A DNA stretch of 9,534 nucleotides from Bacteroidota bacterium (GTDB taxonomy: Bacteria; Bacteroidota; Bacteroidia; Flavobacteriales_D; Sanyastnellaceae), in the NCBI GenBank assembly GCA_027618855.1, contig JAQCID010000027.1, forward strand, positions 1 through 9,534. Direction: 5' to 3'. A program made the position numbers and the translations under genes. Every line of letters starts with the position of its first letter. The stretch's first letter is position 1. A model generated the notes under the pieces. The model saw nothing but the letters and a program-made list of their open reading frames with translations. It searched no databases and had not been told where the DNA came from. Positions 1 to 6,195 of this stretch are shown one piece after another.

Positions 1-121
1 TACCCTCCTCAAGTATACTAACACCTTCGCCAGCAAGTATTTGGCTTGTCTGTTCTGATGAATCTGAAGCCTCTGCTCTAAGAGGGACAATTGAAACCGA
101 GGCGATACCTATTGAGTTCAT
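1..121 (-). CDS. NlpC/P60 (C40) family cell-wall peptidase, N-terminal fragment
   Basis: An ATG at 119-121 on the minus strand opens a frame that stays open to the left edge, giving 40 codons of a gene that continues outside the window. The peptide begins MNSIGIASVSIVPLRAEASD and continues through S-E-Q-T-S-Q-I-L-A-G-E to I-L-E-E-G. From recall of the family, this matches the N-terminal SH3-like segment of Bacteroidota C40 peptidases (pattern S-I-V-P-x-R, then S-E-x-x-S-Q-x-L-x-G-E). Such enzymes cleave D-Glu/diamino-acid bonds in peptidoglycan stem peptides, but the catalytic Cys-His domain lies beyond the edge and cannot be checked. The start overlaps the thiolase stop as ATGA, which implies translational coupling in one transcript. 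No signal peptide is obvious in the visible part. Confidence 0.72.
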   Translation of the reverse strand, partial: MNSIGIASVSIVPLRAEASDSSEQTSQILAGEGVSILEEG

Positions 122-1296
122 ACTGATTCAATTACAATCGCAGATGCTCCGCCGCCTCCATTACAAATACCTGCAGCTCCGTATTTAAGACCTCTCGCCT
201 TAAGAGCGTGAGCAAGGGTAACGACGATGCGGCTTCCGCTCGAACCCAGTGGATGACCTAATGCTACAGCTCCTCCGTTTACATTCACATTCTCAGGGTT
301 GAGACCTAGCAAACGGTTATTTACGATTCCAACGACCGAAAATGCTTCATTTAATTCCCACAAATCTATTTCTTCAGACTTTATCCCAGCTCTTTCTAAT
401 GCAATCGGGATGGCAAGTGAAGGTGAAGTTGTAAACCACTCAGGGGCTTGAGCAGCATCTGCTATGCCTAGTATTTTTGCAATAGGCTTAAGACCGAGAC
501 GCTTCACAGCCTCTTCGGAAGCCAAAATTAATGCACTAGCTCCATCGTTTAGCGTAGAAGCATTGGCTGCTGTTATTGTTCCTTCCTTGTCAAATGCAGG
601 ACGCAAAGACGAAATCCTATCCATCTTAACATTCTTGTATTCTTCATCTTCTGCAAAAACAATGGGGTCACCTTTGCGCTGTGGAACTTGTACAGCTACA
701 GTTTCAGCAGTAAAAGCACCACTTTTCCAGGCTGCTGAAGCTCTCTCATAACTTTGAACTGCAAAAGCATCTTGTTCTTCTCTCGTGATCTTGTGTTCTT
801 TTGCACACATCTCAGCACAGTTGCCCATGTGGGTTTTGTTATAAACGTCTGTCAGACCGTCAAGAACCATACCGTCACGGACCTTGATGTCACCAAACTT
901 GCTTCCTTTTCTTCCATCCAAATAATGTGGAACTTGAGACATGTTTTCCATCCCTCCTGCAACTACAATTTCTGCGTCGCCCATAGCGATTGTTGCCCTA
1001 GCTAATGAAATGGCTTTCATCCCACTCGCACAAACCTTATTCACCGTAGTACAAGGAACAGAATCTAATATACCTGCTCCTAAAGCAGCTTGGCGAGCAG
1101 GAGCTTGACCTACTCCAGCTTGAAGTACGTTGCCCATATAAACTTCCTCAATTTCTTTGGGGTCAAGTCCAGCCATTTCAAGCGCACCGCTTATGGCAGT
1201 AGAGCCAAGTTTTGTTGCTGGAACAGATGACAGAGAACCGAGAAAACTTCCCATTGGCGTTCTTGCTGCTGATACGATATAGACGTTAGATGACAT
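118..1296 (-). CDS. Acetyl-CoA C-acyltransferase (biosynthetic-type thiolase)
   Basis: This is a complete 392-residue thiolase, the usual length of the family. The acyl-accepting nucleophile is Cys89 in the motif N-K-V-C-A-S-G-M. The C-terminal catalytic residues are Asn316 (N-E-A-F), His348 (G-H-P-L-G-S-S-G) and Cys378 (G-I-C-N-G-G-G-G). Length and all four positions coincide with the well-studied Zoogloea ramigera biosynthetic thiolase. It would condense two acetyl-CoA to acetoacetyl-CoA, or run in reverse in fatty-acid or ketogenic amino-acid breakdown; sequence alone does not decide the direction or chain-length preference (atoB/phaA-like versus fadA-like). The protein is soluble and cytoplasmic, with no signal peptide. 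The ATG at 1296 is followed directly by the canonical S-S-N-V-Y-I-V-S-A-A-R-T-P start of the fold; upstream is AT-rich without a Shine-Dalgarno. Its stop overlaps the start of the NlpC/P60 gene. Confidence 0.96.
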   Translation of the reverse strand: MSSNVYIVSAARTPMGSFLGSLSSVPATKLGSTAISGALEMAGLDPKEIEEVYMGNVLQAGVGQAPARQAALGAGILDSVPCTTVNKVCASGMKAISLARATIAMGDAEIVVAGGMENMSQVPHYLDGRKGSKFGDIKVRDGMVLDGLTDVYNKTHMGNCAEMCAKEHKITREEQDAFAVQSYERASAAWKSGAFTAETVAVQVPQRKGDPIVFAEDEEYKNVKMDRISSLRPAFDKEGTITAANASTLNDGASALILASEEAVKRLGLKPIAKILGIADAAQAPEWFTTSPSLAIPIALERAGIKSEEIDLWELNEAFSVVGIVNNRLLGLNPENVNVNGGAVALGHPLGSSGSRIVVTLAHALKARGLKYGAAGICNGGGGASAIVIESV

Positions 1297-1434
1297 GATA
1301 TATATTTATTGCGTGAAATTAACCTCTGTTGGCTTTAAACACGCCTTGATGATCACACTTTGGCATACGAATTGTAAATAGACTTAACAGCAAGTATAAA
1401 CTTGTACATGATTTGGTTTTGGTTCAGTCAAATG

Positions 1435-1462
1435 CAAACGCTGGGAAACGTCCTAGCGTTTG
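1435..1462 (+). terminator. Strong hairpin with U-tract, intrinsic-terminator-like, plus orientation
   Basis: CAAACGCT (1435-1442) pairs perfectly with AGCGTTTG (1455-1462). The stem continues inward with a G-T pair, two G-C pairs and an A-T pair to an AACG tetraloop, giving 12 pairs. Six T residues follow at 1463-1468. Read on the plus strand this has the form of a rho-independent terminator. Read on the minus strand, the direction of both flanking genes, the hairpin is followed by CATTTGACTG and has no U-tract. It lies 68 bp past the stop of the pseudouridine-synthase-like gene, so it could still act as a 3'-end stabilising structure for that message, but the polarity fits a plus-strand transcript better. 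Confidence 0.6.
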
Positions 1463-1529
1463 TTTTTTCACAAAAATTAAAACAAACCAGTCATTATATA
1501 TTACAACATCGTGGGTACAATACTATCTT

Positions 1530-2834
1530 TTAATTCTTCTTTGCAGCTTTCTTTGCAGCAGGCTTCGCGACTTTCTTTGCAGCAGGCTTCGCGACTTTCT
1601 TTGCAGCAGGCTTCGCTACTTTCTTTGCAGCAGGCTTCGCGACTTTCTTTGCAGCAGGCTTCGCGACTTTCTGGGCAGCAGGCTTCGCGACTTTCTTTGC
1701 AGCAGGCTTTGCAGCCTTAGTCTCAACTGGCTTTTCCACCTTCGTTACAATCTTCGCCTCAGCAGGCTTCGTCTCAGCGGGTTTCTCAAACTTCTTCTCA
1801 GCAGGTTTCGCAAATGGCTTCTCAAACTTCGTTTCAGCTGGATTGTCAGTCTTCTTTTCATCCCAGTTGTCTGTAGAACGTGCACGGCGAACCAAGGGCC
1901 TATCCCCTCTGTCAGATTTCCCGAACTTAACCTCGGCATTGCGACGCTTATTTGGCTTGGGGGTTTCGCCACCTTTCATCAGACCTAGAAACTCACGAGG
2001 AACTCTTGATTTAACCATGATCTCCCCTCCATTTGGACCGCTAACCTCAAGAGCAAACATATGCACTCCCTCTCGTTTGAGTGGATCTGGAGCTGTTTTG
2101 CCTTTGCCTATGATGATGCAACTTTCTCGACGCAATGAAGGCATAATTAATTGAATTGCTTCGATGGGAGCGTCAACTTTGAGAAGTGTATGTTTTTGGG
2201 TAGCTCTCATCGTTCGATACTGAACTTGCACCCTATCTCCGTTCTCTTCACTGCATTCTAGCTCATCATCTGGAGGAAGATGACCTTCAACAAGAATATA
2301 AATCCCCTGTCTAAAATCATTCCAGTTTTCTTGTAGGTGTTCTCTCCAAATTTTATTTTTTGCGATCAAACATATCCCACTTACATCCTTCATCAGCTTG
2401 TTGACAAAATGAAGGTCTCGATTCCCCCTACCTTGAAGTTCTAGCCAGTTTTTCATTCTAGAGTAACTGGTCGTTACTTGAGGATTTGGAGCTGCTGTCA
2501 CCCATCCTGAGGGCTTGATATATGCCAAGAAATTATCGTCTTCATAGACAATGTCAAACGGCGGTTTTGATGGGCTCCTCGCTGTCTTCGTGTTGAATCG
2601 ACCAGAATCTCTTATTGATTGACCCGGGCTGTTGCTGACAGTCTTTCTACCTCTGTCATGCGTAACATTCATTCCCGGCTCAACAGCCGTTGAGGGGATT
2701 CGCACAACGTTTCCTTCAAGCTTAACAGCTCCGTTTTTAATTGCTTTTCTTGCTCTTGTGCGCGTAGTATATCCACCTTGCATCGTCAGAGCGTCGACTA
2801 ATGTGCCTGGGTGGCGAACCTCAAATCCTTCCAT
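1530..2834 (-). CDS. S4-domain / RluA-like pseudouridine synthase homologue, catalytically degenerate, with H1-like tail
   Basis: Taken from the ATG at 2834 the protein has 434 residues. Residues ~9-66 form an S4-like RNA-binding domain (L-V-D-A-L followed by R-T-R-A-R-K-A-I-K-N-G-A-V). Residues ~93-286 resemble an RluA-type pseudouridine synthase: I-V-Y-E-D-D-N-F-L-A-Y-I-K-P-S-G corresponds to the first motif, and V-N-K-L-M-K-D-V-S-G to the catalytic H-R-L-D-x-D-x-S-G motif. The catalytic Asp is Met148 and the His-Arg pair is Asn-Lys; the later K-x-Y element reads Q-G-I in an ungapped alignment. Family knowledge says the Asp is indispensable, so I infer RNA binding without isomerase activity. 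Residues ~287-434 are low-complexity, rich in Lys, Pro, Ala and Glu, ending in seven Ala-Lys-Pro octapeptides. A longer frame from a TTG at 2921 is disfavoured because the leader hairpin (2879-2906) would then be coding. Cytoplasmic; function unknown. Confidence 0.8.
   Translation of the reverse strand: MEGFEVRHPGTLVDALTMQGGYTTRTRARKAIKNGAVKLEGNVVRIPSTAVEPGMNVTHDRGRKTVSNSPGQSIRDSGRFNTKTARSPSKPPFDIVYEDDNFLAYIKPSGWVTAAPNPQVTTSYSRMKNWLELQGRGNRDLHFVNKLMKDVSGICLIAKNKIWREHLQENWNDFRQGIYILVEGHLPPDDELECSEENGDRVQVQYRTMRATQKHTLLKVDAPIEAIQLIMPSLRRESCIIIGKGKTAPDPLKREGVHMFALEVSGPNGGEIMVKSRVPREFLGLMKGGETPKPNKRRNAEVKFGKSDRGDRPLVRRARSTDNWDEKKTDNPAETKFEKPFAKPAEKKFEKPAETKPAEAKIVTKVEKPVETKAAKPAAKKVAKPAAQKVAKPAAKKVAKPAAKKVAKPAAKKVAKPAAKKVAKPAAKKAAKKN
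1548..1715 (-). repeat. Seven tandem 24-bp repeats encoding the V-A-K-P-A-A-K-K octapeptide
   Basis: Seven in-frame 24-bp units encode (V/A)-A-K-P-A-A-(K/Q)-K at the C-terminal end of the S4/pseudouridine-synthase-like protein, followed by A-A-K-K-N and the stop. The plus-strand unit is close to TTCTTTGCAGCAGGCTTCGC plus four bases. Differences between copies are few: one copy has GGG giving Gln, one has CGCTAC in place of CGCGAC, and the promoter-proximal copy starts with Ala. Near-identity at the DNA level points to recent expansion by slippage or unequal recombination, so copy number may vary between strains. The Lys-Pro-Ala composition resembles histone H1 C-terminal tails and suggests nucleic-acid or ribosome binding by a disordered cation. 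Confidence 0.95.
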
Positions 2835-2878
2835 GGCGCGAAGGTAAGTAGACAGCACGATATTTCCACATCGCAAAA

Positions 2879-2906
2879 GAGGTTCATCGCCTTTGCAATG
2901 AACCTC
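2879..2906 (-). terminator. Hairpin with short U-tract between the Asp-box gene and the pseudouridine-synthase-like gene
   Basis: On the minus strand GAGGTTCATTGC pairs with GCGATGAACCTC around an AAAG loop: twelve pairs including one T-G wobble, followed at once by TTTT (2878-2875). This is a good intrinsic-terminator shape. It lies 134 bp past the stop of the secreted Asp-box gene and 44 bp before the ATG of the next gene. It may end the upstream transcript, or, if transcription starts at the candidate promoter near 3001-3008, it would sit in the 5' leader as an attenuator. The short T-run makes read-through likely. Its perfection also argues that this stretch is non-coding, favouring the ATG at 2834. 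Confidence 0.62.
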
Positions 2907-2970
2907 CCTAACTAACAACAAAACTTGACATATTGAGAGCGCAAATAAAGCGAACTCACAATTTAATCTT

Positions 2971-2996
2971 TCTCAATTAAAGGAAAACAATTGAGA
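2971..2996. repeat. 8-bp inverted repeat TCTCAATT / AATTGAGA
   Basis: TCTCAATT (2971-2978) and AATTGAGA (2989-2996) are perfect inverted copies separated by ten bases. There is no T-run on either side, so this is not an obvious terminator. It lies just downstream of the candidate -7 box at 3001-3008 and would fall at the start of a transcript from it, where it could be an operator or a weak 5' stem. Its AT-rich make-up means chance is possible. Confidence 0.4.
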
Positions 2997-3000
2997 CTTA

Positions 3001-3008
3001 CAAATTTA
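3001..3008 (-). promoter_or_regulatory. Candidate Bacteroidota -7 box (TAnnTTTG)
   Basis: The minus strand reads TAAATTTG, an exact match to the phylum's TAnnTTTG -7 element, in the gap between the Asp-box gene and the pseudouridine-synthase-like gene. No good TTTG -33 element is found at the expected 19-21 bp upstream, so the assignment rests on one box. Initiation here would give a leader of about 160 nt before the ATG at 2834, containing the hairpin at 2879-2906 and an 8-bp inverted repeat at 2971-2996. Confidence 0.35.
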
Positions 3009-3040
3009 TAGCGCACTGACAACGTGTAAGTTATTCACAA

Positions 3041-6000
3041 TTAATAGCAAGACACACCATAATTTGAAAGTAAATTCATTAAATCTATGACCGTTACCAT
3101 GCCATCTCCATTTAGATCAGCCGTACAACCTGATGTGCATCCATACTCTGAAAGCACCCACAACAAGTCTGTAACGGTTCTTTCTCCATCCCCATCAAAA
3201 TCTGAATAACACCAAGGTGAATCTACACAATTCACAAATGAATTAGCGGTCGCAAACTCTGAATTGGCACTTGATGCGAGTACCTCATCAAATGGACTTA
3301 ACCAAACAAACCCTCCCGCCTCAGCACAATATGTATCTAGCCACCCATCTCCATCGTCATCATCCCATTGAAGAACCAAACAGCCTTCGGGAAGGCATAA
3401 AATTCGAGTTAATGTGTCACCTGCAGCGATCGGACTGGATTCTAATATGTTTGAACTCGCTCCTTCAAATGCCAAAGACCAACTTAAATCTTCAGCATTG
3501 CATCCCGCCCATTCTGTCAATGTACCGCGATATCCCAAGCCAGACACTGTGCAACTTTCATAGGCTGAATTGTTGTTGTAGGTTTCGTCTAGGTTGCCAT
3601 TGACCTCAAGAATATGAATGGAGATAATTCTTGTCCCAGAACTGTCTACTTGATGTGAAGACAATGGAAGAACAATCGTTTCATTTGGATTTAGTGGTGG
3701 GTTGAATTGATGTGATATTACAGTTTCGTTGGCATCCCAATTCACAGCGTATTTAACAGAAAACACAGGGTCTGCTCCCGAATTTAAAAACCTGGGAGCG
3801 CACGTGAACTCCCAATTGCATTGCAGGTTGTCGAAATCATCAAATCCCAATGCCGTGAGGTCTGAGGATGGCAGCGAAGGCAATTCAACCTCCCACACCC
3901 CTCTCCCATAAGAAGCTGCAACCAACCGGTTTGTAGCTGTGCGAATTTCAAGATCCGTAATGATTGTAAGCGGAAGTCCATCACCATAAATAGACCAACC
4001 AGAAGCGTCATCATAAGAATAGACCCCCAAATCAGTTCCTGCATAGATCGTGCCGTCAGGAGATTCAATCAATGTATTGACAGGAAGGGCCTGAAGACCG
4101 AGTGATTTATCTTCCCACGAACCTCCGCCATCATAAGACACCCAAACCTGAATCGAATTTGTATAGCTTCCAAAGGAAACCCAGATCTCATTTGAATCAG
4201 ATGAAGAAATCAACACATCACCAATTGTTTCTCCAGGAAGATTTAAGAGTTCTGTGAAATCATACCCATTTATAGAGCGCCACAACTCCTCACGCTTTGC
4301 AACCAAGATCGTATTCGGATCCGTTGCTGAAAGTGCAATCGCATCTGCTTTGGTGTCACTCATCGTTCCGAGTGTGTTCCACGATACGCCCGAGTCATCT
4401 GACCGATACACCGATTTTTTTCCTGCATAGATAACATCGGGGTTATGAGGACTTGCTAGCCACGGAGTAAGCCAATTCCCGACCTCGTTTATTCCGGAAC
4501 CGGAATAGTTTGCAATCTGAGTATTTGATCGCCCTGCATCAGTGGAGCGGTATAAAAGACCGTAATACGCACTCATGAAAAGGAGATTTGAGTCTAGGTA
4601 GTGAAAGAAACACCCCATTCCATCGCCGTCGAGAATGCGTTGCCAACCATCTGTATTGTATAACGAAGTTCCATTGTCCTGGGTTCCGCAAATCAAATCT
4701 GAATGCCTGTGCGGGCTGAGACCCAATCGATATATTTGGGCGATGTCAAGTCCATCAGATTTGTCAAAATATTCGCCCAACGCGTCACGTAAGTAAACAC
4801 CTCCATCATTCGCAACGAGTAAGCGACCGTCAGATATAAACGTCAAACCGTGCTGATCTGCATGAACTTGAGGATATTCTCCCTGTCCAGACCAATGGGC
4901 ATCACAACTCCAAGTATATCCTCCATCATTAGATTCCCACAAATTAACTCCACCTAACACCATTCTGTTTGCATCAGTAGGATCAATAGCGATGCACATA
5001 TCCCACCAGGCCTGACCCGAATAATCCGAGCCGTCGCTTGTCCACCCATGTAGGTTTGGCCCTCCCTCAGAACGAAGCATTGTCGCATAAAAGGATGCGC
5101 CACCATCATCTGATCGCCACACACCCATTGTGGATTGAGTGAAATAATTTGCACCAAAAACATAAATACGGTTTGGATTAGACGCACTTGAAGCAAGTTC
5201 CATTCTTCCAATACCTTCCGACTGCGGAAGAGGAATATTTGCCCATGTTAATCCTGAATCTACAGATCTGTATACGCCGATGTTCTCTACAACAATGGTG
5301 AGTATGTTTGTAGAGTCACTGTGAATAACCATGTCTCTAATGGTACCTGTTTTCAAAGATTGAAATGACACGCCAGAGTCCTCGGAACGATAGATTCCAG
5401 TGCTGGAGCAGACATAGATCACATTAGAGCTGTCGGGTTGAAAGGCAATCTTAAATATTTTTTGGTTGCCCTCTGGCAGTGCTAACCCTGTCGTTGCCCA
5501 ATTTGCGCCTGAGTCAAATGTTTCATTCGGTCCGATACTATACGTTGTCGCTCCATCACCATCTCCTGTAGCCAAAAACCAATGATTGGGATTGTCTGGA
5601 TCAACAATGACATCTGTGGTTCCGACCGCAGAAAGTTCATCTACTTCTCCTCCTGCTGGGTTCCATGACTCGCCTTCGTCTACAGATATCCACAACCCAC
5701 CCGAAGGCGCACATGCCAACCAGCCGCCATCAAACAAAACAACATTATTCACTCTGCCGGCACCACCGTAAACGGGAATGTCATCATTTCCGATGTATGA
5801 CCAAGAAGGCCCTATAGGCGGATATAAAAGAGCGCTCTTCAATTCTCGTGATGCGTTCCACCAAGCAGTTGCTGGCGGCCTCGTTCCATGAGGTTTGGCT
5901 CTGCGCTCAGTCCACCATGCCCACCTTTCTAGTGGTTTTTTTCCATTGCTTCTAGGAACAGCATCAAGCTCAGGCCAAGTCAGACCAAAGTTCTGCCTCA

Positions 6001-6139
6001 CGTCCTCAGTAGATATATTTACGTCCTGAAGTTGAGATTGCCATGTGTTATTCTCTTGCGCGTAAGCACCTACACCTAAAAGGTTGAGCCACAAAATGAC
6101 AGAGAAAACGATCCTAAGAAAACAATTCTTACAGTACAT
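3041..6139 (-). CDS. Secreted Asp-box (BNR/VPS10-like) beta-propeller protein with dockerin-like tail
   Basis: The 1032-residue product opens with a signal peptide (basic start, hydrophobic V-F-S-V-I-L-W-L-N-L-L-G-V-G, cleavage probably after A-Y-A at 27). Residues ~105-750 carry repeated Asp boxes S-x-D-x-G-x-(S/T)-(W/F), near 152, 252, 292, 343, 403, 580 and 668, with degenerate copies near 208 and 532, as in sortilin/VPS10 and sialidase-like propellers. Residues ~765-855 look like a CARDB-type beta-sandwich (L-N-S-G-A-D-P-V, then N-P-N-E-T-I-V-L-P-L). Residues ~865-975 contain C-L-P-E-G-C and D-D-D-D-G-D-G-W, a module seen in other Bacteroidota exoproteins. Residues 977-1032 hold two dockerin-like Ca-loop repeats bracketed by cysteines. 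No glycoside-hydrolase or sialidase catalytic signature was recognised, and no standard type IX sorting domain ends the protein. Likely surface-attached or released; substrate unknown. It lies 56 bp after yebC and may be co-transcribed. Confidence 0.9.
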   Translation of the reverse strand: MYCKNCFLRIVFSVILWLNLLGVGAYAQENNTWQSQLQDVNISTEDVRQNFGLTWPELDAVPRSNGKKPLERWAWWTERRAKPHGTRPPATAWWNASRELKSALLYPPIGPSWSYIGNDDIPVYGGAGRVNNVVLFDGGWLACAPSGGLWISVDEGESWNPAGGEVDELSAVGTTDVIVDPDNPNHWFLATGDGDGATTYSIGPNETFDSGANWATTGLALPEGNQKIFKIAFQPDSSNVIYVCSSTGIYRSEDSGVSFQSLKTGTIRDMVIHSDSTNILTIVVENIGVYRSVDSGLTWANIPLPQSEGIGRMELASSASNPNRIYVFGANYFTQSTMGVWRSDDGGASFYATMLRSEGGPNLHGWTSDGSDYSGQAWWDMCIAIDPTDANRMVLGGVNLWESNDGGYTWSCDAHWSGQGEYPQVHADQHGLTFISDGRLLVANDGGVYLRDALGEYFDKSDGLDIAQIYRLGLSPHRHSDLICGTQDNGTSLYNTDGWQRILDGDGMGCFFHYLDSNLLFMSAYYGLLYRSTDAGRSNTQIANYSGSGINEVGNWLTPWLASPHNPDVIYAGKKSVYRSDDSGVSWNTLGTMSDTKADAIALSATDPNTILVAKREELWRSINGYDFTELLNLPGETIGDVLISSSDSNEIWVSFGSYTNSIQVWVSYDGGGSWEDKSLGLQALPVNTLIESPDGTIYAGTDLGVYSYDDASGWSIYGDGLPLTIITDLEIRTATNRLVAASYGRGVWEVELPSLPSSDLTALGFDDFDNLQCNWEFTCAPRFLNSGADPVFSVKYAVNWDANETVISHQFNPPLNPNETIVLPLSSHQVDSSGTRIISIHILEVNGNLDETYNNNSAYESCTVSGLGYRGTLTEWAGCNAEDLSWSLAFEGASSNILESSPIAAGDTLTRILCLPEGCLVLQWDDDDGDGWLDTYCAEAGGFVWLSPFDEVLASSANSEFATANSFVNCVDSPWCYSDFDGDGERTVTDLLWVLSEYGCTSGCTADLNGDGMVTVIDLMNLLSNYGVSCY

Positions 6140-6195
6140 AGCCTTAAAATACGGAATTCTATGGTTAAGGTTACGTATAACTTAGAAGTTTCACC

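Noticed and set aside
464..1005. Two plus-strand open frames (464-751 and 754-1005)
   Set aside because: They lie antisense to the highly conserved thiolase and encode nothing recognisable.
1408..1533. Plus-strand 41-codon frame starting M-I-W-F-W-F, reminiscent of a Trp-rich leader peptide, with the hairpin inside it
   Set aside because: A leader-peptide attenuator needs a biosynthetic operon downstream on the same strand; none exists here, and the frame overlaps the 3' end of the minus-strand gene. Probably chance.
1413..1988. Plus-strand open frame rich in L-C-S-R-L-R-D-F repeats, and a second one at 1511-1720 rich in L-S-L-Q-Q-A-S-R
   Set aside because: Both are antisense readings of the 24-bp tandem repeat in the minus-strand gene; a 24-bp repeat keeps several frames open together. 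The minus-strand frame continues into recognisable domains, these do not.
2835..2921. N-terminal extension of the S4/synthase-like protein from a TTG at 2921
   Set aside because: It needs a TTG start, adds 29 residues with no recognised match before the S4 domain, and would place the perfect 12-bp hairpin at 2879-2906 inside coding sequence. The ATG at 2834 is preferred.
3041..6139. Asp-box protein as an active sialidase or GH74-type glycosidase
   Set aside because: Asp boxes are structural. No sialidase Arg triad with F/Y-R-I-P or GH74 catalytic Asp context was recognised, so only a propeller call is justified.
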